From an uncultured Mycolicibacterium sp. (GTDB lineage: Bacteria; Actinomycetota; Actinomycetes; Mycobacteriales; Mycobacteriaceae), in NCBI GenBank assembly GCA_945957405.1, contig CAMFLL010000025.1, positions 1-38,004 of the forward strand: 38,004 nucleotides of DNA, written 5' to 3'. The first letter of the stretch is position 1. Every line of letters starts with the position of its first letter. The notes beneath the pieces were generated by a model. That model saw only the letters and a program-made list of their open reading frames with translations. It had not been told where the DNA came from and made no database searches. The position numbers were made by a program, and so were the translations under genes. Shown in pieces: positions 16,008 through 24,843 of the stretch.

Positions 16008-19000
16008 GTGTCGCGCGTTTTTGTCAGTCATTCCCGCTGGAACAATCGTCAAGCAAAGGCGGTCAAAGCCTGGCTGATTCAGCACGAGCCGGGGCTCGTC
16101 GACGATATCTACCTGGATGTCGACCCGCTGACCGGTATTCGGCCCGGCGTGCGATGGAAGCAGGCTCTGCAGCAGGCCAACAGTCGCTGTGAAGCCGTGA
16201 TCTGCCTGCTTTCACAACACTGGCTGGACTCAGCCGAGTGCCAGACCGAGTTCCGGTATTCCGAGACGCTGAACAAGTCGATTCTGGTTGGCCGACTCGA
16301 GCCGCTGCCGGACACCAACATCACCTCGGAATGGCAGCGCTGCGATCTGTTTGCGGATGACGGTTCGGTTGTCCATGTCGATATCGGTGACGGGGGACCG
16401 GTCGAGTTGGCCGGTGACGGTCTGAAGCGACTGCTCGCGGGTCTGCGCGCGCTGGGAATTGGCGCTGAGTATTTTCCGTGGCCACCGCCGAACGACGTCG
16501 AGCGCGCCCCTTATCGGGGTTGGGCCCCACTCGAAGAAGCTGATGCGGCGGTCTTTTTCGGTCGCGACGCCCAAATACTGCGTGGTCTGGATCTGCTCCA
16601 CGGGATGCGTATCTCCGGGGTGGAGCAGATGTTCGTCGTCCTCGGGCCGTCGGGGGCGGGCAAGTCGTCGTTCTTGCGGGCCGGGTTGATGCCACGGCTG
16701 CGCCGCGATGACCGCCGATTCCTGCCTTTGCCGATGGTGCGTCCCGAACGGGCAGTGCTCAGCGGAGAAATCGGGCTGGCGCGATCGATCCACGGGTTAC
16801 GCACCGAGCTGGGTCTTCGTCATCCCGTGCTTGGTGAGATCAAGAGCGCTTGCCGTTCGCAAGACGTTGACCGACTTCGGGATTGGCTGCAGGAGTCGCG
16901 TGACGCCGCGGGCAGCCGATCGCTGGCGGAGCCGGCAGGGCAGCCCGGTCCCACTCTGGTGCTGCCGGTCGACCAGGCCGAGGAGTTGTTCAACGTCGAC
17001 GCCGGCCCCGAAGCTGCTCGCTTTCTCGAACTGATGGCCGCGCTCACAGGCAGTAAGGCGGGATTTACGCCGATGATGATCTTGGCGCTGACCATCCGCG
17101 CCGACCGGTACGAACCCCTGCAGGTCGCACCTCAGCTGACCGCGGTCCGCAGCATTGTGTTCGACGACCTCAAACCCATGCCGGCGGCTGGCTATGCCGA
17201 GGTGATCACCGGCCCGGCCCGCCGTGCCACCGCGGCCGGCAGGCGACTCACGGTCGAGCCGGCACTTCTCGAACGGCTGTTGGCCGAGACCGCCGATGGC
17301 GCCGACGCGCTGCCGCTGCTCGCGTTGACCCTGGAACGGCTTCACGGCGACTACGGTGCCGACGGCGATTTGACCCTGGCCGAATTCGAAGCCATGGGCG
17401 GCATGGAAATGGTGGTACAGAATGCGGTGGTAACCACACTCGACAGCGATCCCGCCGAGCGGCGGGCACAACTCAACACCTTGCACGATGCTTTCATTCC
17501 GTGGCTAGCGACGATCAATCCTCTCAACAACGAACCGATGCGACGCCTGGCCCGCTGGGAGGATCTACCGGTCGCGAGTCTTCCGCTGATCCAATCGATG
17601 GTCGATAAACGACTCCTGGTCAAGGACGCCCGCGGCGGTGACGTGGTCGTGGAGGTGGCGCTGGAAAGCTTGCTGCGCCAATGGCGTGAGCTCGCGGCGT
17701 GGCTGCGTGATGAAGCGCAGGACCTCAAGAACGCGGATTCCCTTGAACGTGCAGCTGCTGATTGGCAGGGCAGCGGGCAAGATCGCTACTGGCTGCCGCA
17801 GGGCACCCGGTTGGTCGAAGCCGAAACCCTGGCTGCCAAACCTCATTTCCGTAGCCGGCTCGCTACGATTCGCGACTTCCTGCAATCTGCTCGGACGCGC
17901 GAGAACGAGCGGACCGATGCCGAGAAGGAGCGCCAGCAGGCCGAACTGCACGCCGCCAAACAACACGCTGCGGCGCTGCGAAAGCGGTCACGAATACTCG
18001 CCGCGGTATCGGTGGTCACGGCCGTTGTCGCTGTTGTGGCAGTTTTTCTGGGTGTAGAGGGCTATTCGCTCCGGCGAGAAGCCAACGAGCGTCTTCGCGA
18101 GGCAGTCAGCATCCGCCTGGACACCGAGACGCCTTTGATGCTCACGGGGTATCGCCCCGGCGGGCCGGTCCGCGCATATCAACAGTTGGTTACCGCGCGC
18201 CAACTCCTGAGCTCGCCAGATGATGGCCCGTTGCTTGACGTGCTGCCCAAACTGGTCAACCTGGTCAAGATCATCGGCACACCAGCGGCAGTGGGCAGTG
18301 TCGCGATGAGCCACGATGGTCAGCGGATCGTCGCGGGCGGCAGCGATCAGGTGATCCGGGTTTGGGACGCCAACACCGGCGAACTCGAGTGGGAGTCTCC
18401 ACCGGCTTACACGAATGCGCTGAACAGCGTCACGTTCAGCCCCGATGGAACACGCATCGCCTCTGCCGGAGACCGGTCGGTGCGACTCTGGGATGCGGGT
18501 ACAGGGCAACCGATCGGCTCCTCGATGTTGCACTCCGATTTTGTACTCTGCGTCGCCTTCAGTCCTGACGGGACGCGCATTGCTTCCGGCGGACGCGACG
18601 ACGTGGTGCGGTTGTGGAATGCGGAGACTGGTGCGGCAGTTGGCGAGTTGACGGGACATACGAGTGACGTCGACAGCGTGGCATTCAGCCCCGACGGAAA
18701 GCGGATCGTGTCCGGCAGCGACGACAAGACCTTACGTCTGTGGAACACCGACACCGGTCACGCGATCGGTGATCCGCTGGTTGGACATGAAAGTGCCGTC
18801 ACCAGTGTGGCATTCAGCCCTGACGGACGACGAGTGGTGTCTGGCAGTTGGGATAAAACTGTGCGGCTCTGGGATGTAAGCACCCTCAAACCGCTGGGTA
18901 AACCAATGGCCGGTCCGGCGGACTACGTCAGCAGTGTGGCTTTCAGCCCAGATGGTCGTCGAGTTGCAGCGGGCAGTTGGGACAAGACAGTCCGGCTGTG

Positions 19001-20210
19001 GAACGCCGACAACGGGCAGCCTATCGGCCTGCCGCTCACTGGTCAGGCGACCGACCCCCTCAAAGGGGTGACCGGCATAGGGTTCAGCCCAGACGGAAAT
19101 CACTTGTTATCAGGCAGTTTCGACACCACAATCAGAATCTGGGATGTCGATACCGCTCGGCCATTCGGCCAGTCTTTGATGCCTGACGGTACCGGAGTGA
19201 CGTCGAATAACGCGCAACGTGGTGTGGCGGACGTTGCCTTCAGTCCCGACGGGGAGCGCATCGCGTCTGCCAGTTTCGACGGTGCGGTGCGGGTGTGGAG
19301 TGCCAACACGGGAAAACAGATCGGACCGCCATTGATCGGCCATACTGATGCTGTCACCAGCGTGGCCTTCAGTCCCGATGGCAAGCGACTTGCGTCCAGT
19401 AGTGGTGATGGCACGGTGCGGTTCTGGGATGTGGTTGCAGGCAGGCAGATTGGGGCTCCGCTGACCGGTCACTCGGGCGCGGTGTACACCGTGGCCTTCA
19501 GTCCGGACGGCCAGCGTGTCGTGTCCGGTGGTGGTGATGGCACGGTGCGGTTCTGGGATGTAAATACCCACACGCAGATCGGAACCGCGCTGGCCGGTAG
19601 TACGAGCTCGGTCAACGCGGTCGCGTTCAGTCCGGATGGCGAGCGTGTCGTGACGGGTGCGGGTGACGGGGTGGTGCGGTTGTGGGATGCCCATACCCGC
19701 AAAGCGATTGGCGAACCCCTATCCGACGCCCCGGACTGGATACACAGTGTGGCGTTCAGTCCCGACGGCACACGAATAGTTGCCGGCAGCTCGAGCAATA
19801 TGGTTCGGCTGTGGGATGCAAACACAGGCAAGCTGATCGGAGAACCACTGGTTGGTCACACCGGATATGTGTTCGGTGTGGCCTTCAGTCCCGACGGCAA
19901 GCGGATTGCTTCGTCGGGGAACGACAACACCATTCGGCTCTGGAACGCCGAGAACGGTCGACCCTTGGGGGCGCCGCTCTCGGGTCATGTGGAACCTGCT
20001 TATGGCTTGGCGTTCAGCCCCGACGGCAGCACGTTGGTTTCGGGCAGTATCGACGGTTCATTGCGGCTGTGGCCGATGTTCGCCGAACCGTTGGCAGCGT
20101 TGTGCTCCAAGCTGACCACCAACATGAGTCACAAGCAGTGGCGCGACTGGGTGTCACCAGACATTGGCTATGAAAAAGCGTGCCCGGATCTTCCAATTGC
20201 TGCCGACTGA
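16008..20210 (+). CDS. TIR-nSTAND ATPase-transmembrane-WD40 protein (14 blades)
   Basis: 1400 residues. An N-terminal TIR domain (about 1-140) begins VFVSHS and has W72-x2-S75-x2-C78-x2-E81, E81 matching the catalytic glutamate of NAD-cleaving TIRs. A STAND NTPase follows with FFGRD, Walker A GPSGAGKSS (213-221) and a Walker-B-like VDQAEELF (D322). A charged coiled coil (about 627-661) precedes one membrane helix (663-684). Fourteen WD40 repeats run from about 762 to 1365, most with the core FSPDG and RLW. A longer linker between repeats 7 and 8 suggests two seven-bladed propellers. The tail has the CSKLTTN and KACPDLP signature common in nSTAND1-WD40 proteins. The GTG at 16008 has a G-rich site six bases upstream. 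Such proteins are predicted immune or cell-death sensors; no partner gene is evident. GC looks lower than in neighbours, hinting at acquisition. Confidence 0.9.
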   Translation: MSRVFVSHSRWNNRQAKAVKAWLIQHEPGLVDDIYLDVDPLTGIRPGVRWKQALQQANSRCEAVICLLSQHWLDSAECQTEFRYSETLNKSILVGRLEPLPDTNITSEWQRCDLFADDGSVVHVDIGDGGPVELAGDGLKRLLAGLRALGIGAEYFPWPPPNDVERAPYRGWAPLEEADAAVFFGRDAQILRGLDLLHGMRISGVEQMFVVLGPSGAGKSSFLRAGLMPRLRRDDRRFLPLPMVRPERAVLSGEIGLARSIHGLRTELGLRHPVLGEIKSACRSQDVDRLRDWLQESRDAAGSRSLAEPAGQPGPTLVLPVDQAEELFNVDAGPEAARFLELMAALTGSKAGFTPMMILALTIRADRYEPLQVAPQLTAVRSIVFDDLKPMPAAGYAEVITGPARRATAAGRRLTVEPALLERLLAETADGADALPLLALTLERLHGDYGADGDLTLAEFEAMGGMEMVVQNAVVTTLDSDPAERRAQLNTLHDAFIPWLATINPLNNEPMRRLARWEDLPVASLPLIQSMVDKRLLVKDARGGDVVVEVALESLLRQWRELAAWLRDEAQDLKNADSLERAAADWQGSGQDRYWLPQGTRLVEAETLAAKPHFRSRLATIRDFLQSARTRENERTDAEKERQQAELHAAKQHAAALRKRSRILAAVSVVTAVVAVVAVFLGVEGYSLRREANERLREAVSIRLDTETPLMLTGYRPGGPVRAYQQLVTARQLLSSPDDGPLLDVLPKLVNLVKIIGTPAAVGSVAMSHDGQRIVAGGSDQVIRVWDANTGELEWESPPAYTNALNSVTFSPDGTRIASAGDRSVRLWDAGTGQPIGSSMLHSDFVLCVAFSPDGTRIASGGRDDVVRLWNAETGAAVGELTGHTSDVDSVAFSPDGKRIVSGSDDKTLRLWNTDTGHAIGDPLVGHESAVTSVAFSPDGRRVVSGSWDKTVRLWDVSTLKPLGKPMAGPADYVSSVAFSPDGRRVAAGSWDKTVRLWNADNGQPIGLPLTGQATDPLKGVTGIGFSPDGNHLLSGSFDTTIRIWDVDTARPFGQSLMPDGTGVTSNNAQRGVADVAFSPDGERIASASFDGAVRVWSANTGKQIGPPLIGHTDAVTSVAFSPDGKRLASSSGDGTVRFWDVVAGRQIGAPLTGHSGAVYTVAFSPDGQRVVSGGGDGTVRFWDVNTHTQIGTALAGSTSSVNAVAFSPDGERVVTGAGDGVVRLWDAHTRKAIGEPLSDAPDWIHSVAFSPDGTRIVAGSSSNMVRLWDANTGKLIGEPLVGHTGYVFGVAFSPDGKRIASSGNDNTIRLWNAENGRPLGAPLSGHVEPAYGLAFSPDGSTLVSGSIDGSLRLWPMFAEPLAALCSKLTTNMSHKQWRDWVSPDIGYEKACPDLPIAAD
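19402..19561 (+). repeat. 31-nt identical repeat inside WD40 blades 9 and 10
   Basis: The 31 bases at 19402-19432 and 19531-19561 are identical, 129 bases (43 codons, one blade) apart and in the same frame. They encode the SGDGTVRFWDV / GGDGTVRFWDV strand of adjacent blades. Most other blades differ at synonymous positions, so this pair points to a recent blade duplication or gene conversion. Confidence 0.85.
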
Positions 20211-20217
20211 TACTGAC

Positions 20218-21048
20218 TTATTCCACGGCAGCGAGCCGTCGCTGCGCACCGAGAGTGCGGGCGGCCGCGTCGAAGAAATCCCGCACGGCGCGCTCCCGCC
20301 GGCCCTTCGCCATGGCGACACACGTCTCGACCGGGTCAAGGTCGGTGACCGGCAGATTCACCAGGTCGGCCCGCGAGTAGGACTCGGCGACGGTGCGGGG
20401 CACCAGCGCGATGCCGTGCCCGGACGCGATGAGCTCAAACTTCTCCTCGACCGATGATGTCCGACGGGTCTGCGCGTCGAGGATGAATTCGCCGTCCAGG
20501 TCGGCCATCCGCAGCTTCTTGCGCCGCGCCAACGGATGGGTCACCGGCAGGCAGGCCACCTTCGACTCGCAGCCGATCGTGACGGTACGCAGCCCGGCGT
20601 CGTCGAACGGCCTCCGCAGGTATCCGACGTCGGCACGGCCGTCACGCAGCGGCGCATCCTGCTCCCACCATTTCGATTGGAACAGTTCGATCTGCACGTC
20701 GGGATGCAGCGTGCCGAATTCGCGGATCGCGGGAGAGACGTGCAACCCCGGGGTGAACGCGACGACGAGCCGCTGCACACCACGATCAACCTCGTGCACA
20801 CGGCGGACGACGGAGTCGACGCTTGCCAGCACGCCGTGTGCTTCGTCGAACAATTTCTGCCCCGCCGGTGTGAGTTCCACACTGCGCGTGGTCCGGACGA
20901 ACAGTGTGCAGCCGAGATCGCGCTCCAGGGAACGGATCTGGCGACTCAGGACGGGCTGGGCGATGTAGAGCTGCTCGGCGGCCCGGCCGAAATGCTGATG
21001 CTCGGCGACTGCGACGAAGTACCGCAGCTTGCGCAGGTCGAGATCCAT
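20218..21048 (-). CDS. LysR-family transcriptional regulator
   Basis: 276 residues. The N-terminal winged HTH is typical: LRYFVAVAEHQHFGRAAEQL, then QPVLSRQIRSLERDLGCTLF and RTTRSVELTPAG. The effector domain follows, with LVVAFTPG and the terminal IASGHGIALVPRTVAE. It is divergent from the NmrA-like/SDR pair, 68 bases away, and very probably controls that pair. Its end converges on the TIR-STAND gene with seven bases between stops. Confidence 0.92.
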   Translation of the reverse strand: MDLDLRKLRYFVAVAEHQHFGRAAEQLYIAQPVLSRQIRSLERDLGCTLFVRTTRSVELTPAGQKLFDEAHGVLASVDSVVRRVHEVDRGVQRLVVAFTPGLHVSPAIREFGTLHPDVQIELFQSKWWEQDAPLRDGRADVGYLRRPFDDAGLRTVTIGCESKVACLPVTHPLARRKKLRMADLDGEFILDAQTRRTSSVEEKFELIASGHGIALVPRTVAESYSRADLVNLPVTDLDPVETCVAMAKGRRERAVRDFFDAAARTLGAQRRLAAVE

Positions 21049-21061
21049 ACCCGAAGCGTAT
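21047..21061. promoter_or_regulatory. LysR-type box between the regulator and the NmrA-like gene
   Basis: ATAC-N7-GTAT is a short dyad with the T-N11-A spacing of LysR binding sites. It overlaps the regulator's own start codon, consistent with autorepression. A second GGTAT (21077-21081) is spaced downstream and could be an activation half site. Confidence 0.45.
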
Positions 21062-21116
21062 CAATTCTCGACCAGAGGTATTGGACGCCGGGGCAAACCG
21101 GGCGCAGGGTGGAGTC

Positions 21117-22007
21117 ATGATCGTCATCACGACGCCCACGGGCGATATCGGCAGCCAAGTGCTGCGGCTGTTGTTGGATCAGGACGAGGAGGTCCGCGTG
21201 ATCGTCCGCGACCCCGCAAAACTGTCCGATGACATCCGCGACCGCGTCGACGTGGTGGCGGGAAGTCACGGTGACGCCGCCGTTGTCGACCGCGCGTTCG
21301 ACGGCGCCGACGCGGTGTTCTGGCTGCCGCCGCCAGACCCCAGGGCCGTCAGCCTCGAGGCCGCCTTCTCCGGGTTCACCAAGCCTGCCGCCGACGCCTT
21401 CGTCGCGCGTGGCATCGGTCACGTGGTCGGGGTGTCGGCGCTGGGGCGGGGCACCGCGGTCGCCGACCGCGCCGGCCTGGTTTCGGCATCGCTGGCCATG
21501 GACGACGTGATCGCCGCCAGCGGGGTCGCCTACCGGGCGCTGGCCAACCCGTCGTTCATGGACAACCTGCTGCGACAGGTTGACGCGATCCGCGACAACG
21601 GCGTCTTCGTCGACACGGTGATCGCCGACCGCAAGGCGCCGTCGGCCGCCACCCGTGACATCGCGGCCGTCGCCGCGACGCTGCTGACGGACCGGTCCTG
21701 GACGGGCGTGGACAGCGTCGCAGTGCTCGGCCCCGAGGACATCTCGGCCGACGACATGGCCGCCATCATGTCCGATGTGCTGGGTAGCCCGATCCGCTAT
21801 GTGCGGGTGTCACACGATGACCTCGGGGCGCGGATGCGCAGCTTCGGCTGGAGTGACGCCGAGGCTGACGGCATGGTGGACATGATGCGCGCCAAGGACG
21901 ACGGCCTGGATGCCGGTGTGATTCGCACGCCGGAGAACTCGACCCCGACAACGTTCCGGCAGTGGTGCCAAGAGGTACTCGAGCCGGCCATCAGAGGAGC
22001 GAAATGA
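21117..22007 (+). CDS. NmrA-like NAD(P)-binding protein
   Basis: 296 residues of the NmrA/atypical SDR type. The dinucleotide loop is TPTGDIGSQV, followed by EVRVIVRDPAKL, the FDGADAVFWLPPP strand and HVVGVSALGRG. Members act as NAD(P)H-dependent quinone or isoflavone-type reductases or as redox sensors. The ATG at 21117 is chosen because the Rossmann fold starts at once and GGTGGAG lies upstream. It overlaps the following SDR in an ATGA junction and is divergent from the LysR gene. Confidence 0.88.
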   Translation: MIVITTPTGDIGSQVLRLLLDQDEEVRVIVRDPAKLSDDIRDRVDVVAGSHGDAAVVDRAFDGADAVFWLPPPDPRAVSLEAAFSGFTKPAADAFVARGIGHVVGVSALGRGTAVADRAGLVSASLAMDDVIAASGVAYRALANPSFMDNLLRQVDAIRDNGVFVDTVIADRKAPSAATRDIAAVAATLLTDRSWTGVDSVAVLGPEDISADDMAAIMSDVLGSPIRYVRVSHDDLGARMRSFGWSDAEADGMVDMMRAKDDGLDAGVIRTPENSTPTTFRQWCQEVLEPAIRGAK

Positions 22008-22702
22008 CCGACAGCACAACGAAATCACTGCTTCTGATCGGCGCGTCAAAAGGTTTGGGCCTGGCGCTGGCCGGCGAATACCTCAAACGCGGCTGGCATG
22101 TCACCGCCACCATACGCGGCGACAACCGCACGGGTCTGCATGACCTGGCCGACTCGTCGGAGGGCCGGCTTGTCATCGAGAGCATCGACATCACCGATCC
22201 GGAGCAGATTGCGGCCCTGCGCGACCGGCTCACCGGCCAGAGTTTCGACATGCTGTTCGTCAACGCCGGTATCACGCGGGGTGACATCCCCGTCGGTGAC
22301 GTGCCCACCGACATGTTCGTCGACGTCATGGTGACCAATGCGCTCAGCCCCATGCGGGTCATCGAGTCGCTGAAGGACCTGGTGCCGGCAACAGGCACGC
22401 TCGCCATCATGTCGTCGAGCCAGGGCAGCGTCAGCCTCAACACCAACGGCGGGCACGAGGTCTACCGAGCCAGCAAATCTGCGCTCAACCAGTTGATGAG
22501 GTCCTATGCCGCCCGCAATGCCGACGACACGCGCACCCTGCTGCTGATCAACCCGGGCTGGGTGCGCACCGACCTCGGCGGACCCAGCGCCGTGCTGTCG
22601 ATCGACGAAAGTATCCCCGGCGTCGCGGACACTCTGGACCGCCACGCCGGGGACAGGGGTTTACAGTTCCTCGACTACAAGGACGAGGTGGTGGCCTGGT
22701 AG
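22004..22702 (+). CDS. short-chain dehydrogenase/reductase
   Basis: 232 residues with LLLIGASKGLGLAL for the cofactor, MLFVNAGITRGD, the serine in LAIMSSSQGSV and YRASK as the Tyr/Lys pair, then INPGWVRTDLGG. It belongs to the C-factor/CsgA-like SDRs by overall shape. The ATG overlaps the upstream NmrA-like stop, and AGAGGAG precedes it, so both genes are one LysR-linked unit. Substrate unknown. Confidence 0.9.
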   Translation: MTDSTTKSLLLIGASKGLGLALAGEYLKRGWHVTATIRGDNRTGLHDLADSSEGRLVIESIDITDPEQIAALRDRLTGQSFDMLFVNAGITRGDIPVGDVPTDMFVDVMVTNALSPMRVIESLKDLVPATGTLAIMSSSQGSVSLNTNGGHEVYRASKSALNQLMRSYAARNADDTRTLLLINPGWVRTDLGGPSAVLSIDESIPGVADTLDRHAGDRGLQFLDYKDEVVAW

Positions 22703-22718
22703 ATCAGGCCGATCCGGA

Positions 22719-23138
22719 TCACTCCAGGACGAAGACTGGGATCTGCCGCGTCGTCTTGGTCTGGTACTCGGCGTACGGCGGGTAGGCCTCGACGGCCAGT
22801 TTCCACCAGTGCTCGCGCTCGTCACCCGAGATCTCGCGGGCGGTCAGGTTGACCACCTTGTCGCCGTCCTGGGCCGTCACCTCGGGGTGGGCCTTCACAT
22901 TGAAGTACCACGAGGGGTGCTCGGGGTCGCCGCCCTTGGAGGCGACCATGGCGTAACGGCCGTTCTCCTCGACGCGCATCAGCGGCACGTAGCGCTTCTT
23001 ACCGGACTTGGCTCCGGTGGTGGTGAAGAGGACCACGGGGCGGTCGAGAATCTCGACACCGTCGGTCGTGCCCTGTTCCAGGATCTTTTCGGTCTGCTCG
23101 CGCACCCAATCAGTTGGGCTCAGTTCGGCATCAGTCAC
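22719..23138 (-). CDS. F420H2-dependent Ddn-family nitroreductase/quinone reductase
   Basis: 139 residues of the deazaflavin-dependent nitroreductase (Ddn) family, a split beta-barrel. Signature segments are VVLFTTTGAKSGKKRYVPLM (F420 phosphate binding), YAMVASKGGDPEHPSWYFN and HPEVTAQDGDK. Mycobacterial members use reduced F420 to reduce quinones or nitro compounds near the membrane. It converges on the SDR with 16 bases between stops, and follows the ALDH gene on the same strand after a 124-base gap that holds a large hairpin. Confidence 0.93.
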   Translation of the reverse strand: MTDAELSPTDWVREQTEKILEQGTTDGVEILDRPVVLFTTTGAKSGKKRYVPLMRVEENGRYAMVASKGGDPEHPSWYFNVKAHPEVTAQDGDKVVNLTAREISGDEREHWWKLAVEAYPPYAEYQTKTTRQIPVFVLE

Positions 23139-23174
23139 GGGCTGCTCAACACCTCCTCGACGGGTTTCATTCCC

Positions 23175-23264
23175 GACCCATTGTTGGCGAGCAGCCGCGA
23201 ACTCGCATGAAATGGGTCCCGATTGTGCGAGTTTGCGACTGCTCGCGGGGGATTGTTGGGGGTC
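23175..23264. repeat. long intergenic hairpin with 18-nt loop and alternative pairings
   Basis: Arms 23187-23207 and 23226-23246 match at 19 of 21 positions (one mismatch and one G-U in RNA) around an 18-nt loop. GACCCATT at 23175-23182 is perfectly complementary to AATGGGTC inside the loop (23211-23218), and its GACCC can alternatively pair with GGGTC at 23260-23264. The octamer ATTGTTGG occurs at both sides (23180-23187 and 23252-23259), like a target duplication. It begins 16 bases beyond the ALDH stop on the minus strand, so it may end that transcript. Similar palindromes exist in other mycobacterial genomes to my recollection. Confidence 0.8.
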
Positions 23265-24639
23265 AGGCCCCGACCCAGACGGTCTTGGCGTTCATGAACT
23301 CGCGCATGCCGAGGTCCGACAGTTCCCGGCCGTAACCGCTGAGCTTCACCCCGCCGAACGGGATCTCCGGGTAGCTGGTGGTGTTGCCGTTGATGAACGC
23401 CATCCCGGACTGCACGTCGCGGATGAAAAGGTCGCGCTCGGCCTGGTCCTCACTCCACAGGTTGGACCCCAGCCCGTAGGGATGTGCGTTGGTCAACTGC
23501 AGCGCCTCTTCCAGCGACGCCACGCGGAACACCTGTGCGACCGGGCCGAAGACCTCCTCGTGGTACATCCGGGCGTCGGTCGGGACCTCGGTCAGCACCG
23601 TGGGCGGGTAGAACCAGCCGGGTCGGTCGGGGCGGTCGCCGCCGACGCGTGCGGTGGCTCCCTTGCCGACGGCGTCGTCGACGTACGCAGCGACCTCGTC
23701 GCGGCCGGATTCCGTTGCCAGCGGTCCGATATCGGTGTCCGGGTCCATCGGATCGCCGACCACCAGCGCGCCCATCTTGGCGACGAACTTCTCCAGGAAG
23801 GGCTCGTAGATGTCCTCGTGGATGAAAAAGCGCTTGCCGTTGATGCACGACTGCCCGTTGTTCAGTGTCCGCGCCCTGACCGCGACGTCGCTGGCCCGCT
23901 CGAGGTCGGTCGACGGCATGACGATGAACGGGTCCGACCCGCCCAGTTCGAGGACCACTTTCTTGATCTCGTCACCGGCAATTCCGGCCACCGACCGTCC
24001 CGCCGGTTCGCTGCCCGTCAGGGTCGCGGCCTTGACCCGGTGGTCGCGCAGCACCTGCTCGACCCGGCCCGACGAGATCAGCAGTGTCTGGAAGACGTCG
24101 TCGGGGAAACCGGCCTCGCGGAACAACTGCTCCATGTACAGCGCGGTCTGCGGGACATTCGAGGCGTGTTTGAGGATGCCGACATTCCCGGCGGTCAGGG
24201 CGGGCGCGGCGAACCGCATCGCCTGCCACAGCGGCAGGTTCCACGGCATCACCGCAAGGACCACACCGATGGGCTGATAGCTCACGAAGGTCTGCTGGGC
24301 ACCGACCGCGGCGGCATCGCCGGGCTGTGGTGTCAGGAATGCTGCGCCCTGGGCGGCGTAGAACCTGAGCCCACGGATGCATTTGGCCACCTCCTCCTGG
24401 GCGGAGCGGTACGGCTTGCCCATCTCGGTTGTGATGAGTTCGCTGACCGAATCGGTGTCCTTTCCCAGGTTCTCGGCCGCCTGATTGAGCCACTTCGCTC
24501 GGTCGTCGATGCTGGTCAGGCGGTATTTGTCGGCCGCGGCGGCGGCTCGTGCGAGTTTGTCCTCGAGCTCGTCGGGGGTCAGTTCGGTGAAACTCTTGAG
24601 GACCTCACCTGTCACAGGGCTCACTGTCGCGATGGCCAT
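23263..24639 (-). CDS. gabD1: NAD(P)-dependent succinate-semialdehyde dehydrogenase, GabD1-like
   Basis: 458 residues of the aldehyde dehydrogenase superfamily, close in sequence to mycobacterial GabD1. The N terminus MAIATVSPVTGEV, YQPIGVVLAVMPWNLPLWQA, LKHASNVPQ, the catalytic glutamate in VVLELGGSDPF, the cysteine in NNGQSCINGKRF and EVFGPVAQVF are all intact. It oxidises succinate semialdehyde, or a similar small aldehyde, to the acid. The ATG at 24637-24639 matches the family's start; the frame to 24720 adds an unsupported extension. No gabT lies nearby, so the exact substrate is inferred from similarity only. Confidence 0.88.
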   Translation of the reverse strand: MAIATVSPVTGEVLKSFTELTPDELEDKLARAAAAADKYRLTSIDDRAKWLNQAAENLGKDTDSVSELITTEMGKPYRSAQEEVAKCIRGLRFYAAQGAAFLTPQPGDAAAVGAQQTFVSYQPIGVVLAVMPWNLPLWQAMRFAAPALTAGNVGILKHASNVPQTALYMEQLFREAGFPDDVFQTLLISSGRVEQVLRDHRVKAATLTGSEPAGRSVAGIAGDEIKKVVLELGGSDPFIVMPSTDLERASDVAVRARTLNNGQSCINGKRFFIHEDIYEPFLEKFVAKMGALVVGDPMDPDTDIGPLATESGRDEVAAYVDDAVGKGATARVGGDRPDRPGWFYPPTVLTEVPTDARMYHEEVFGPVAQVFRVASLEEALQLTNAHPYGLGSNLWSEDQAERDLFIRDVQSGMAFINGNTTSYPEIPFGGVKLSGYGRELSDLGMREFMNAKTVWVGA

Positions 24640-24705
24640 GCCGAGGACGCTACGACGCCGGTCTGCGGGGCGCCGGCTGCCGACCATAGTCAGTTGGTCT
24701 GCGAC

Positions 24706-24728
24706 ATAACGGGATTGCAATGCGTTAT
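24706..24728. promoter_or_regulatory. candidate operator dyad upstream of the ALDH gene
   Basis: ATAACG and CGTTAT flank an 11-base centre that itself contains the palindrome ATTGCAAT. It lies in the 204-base divergent gap between the ALDH and lipoprotein genes. A related GCGTTAT recurs near 24780. No cognate regulator is next to it. Confidence 0.35.
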
Positions 24729-24843
24729 CGGCACCCGAACGGGCAAATTCCAGGTTGGAATGCGATATTTCTACTGAGGCGTTATAAAGCGCTGTGCGGC
24801 ATCATTCAGATGTTGCGACCCCCAGGGTGAAAGGGCCCCGAAC

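Noticed and set aside
18291..20080. Possible DNA tandem repeat array or CRISPR-like periodicity
   Set aside because: The about 129-base periodicity comes from WD40 blades in one open frame; the DNA copies are diverged apart from one pair and there are no spacers.
23008..24777. A 589-codon plus-strand frame across the ALDH gene
   Set aside because: It is antisense to a well-conserved ALDH and reads as low-complexity His/Arg/Gly-rich sequence, the usual shadow of GC-rich coding DNA.
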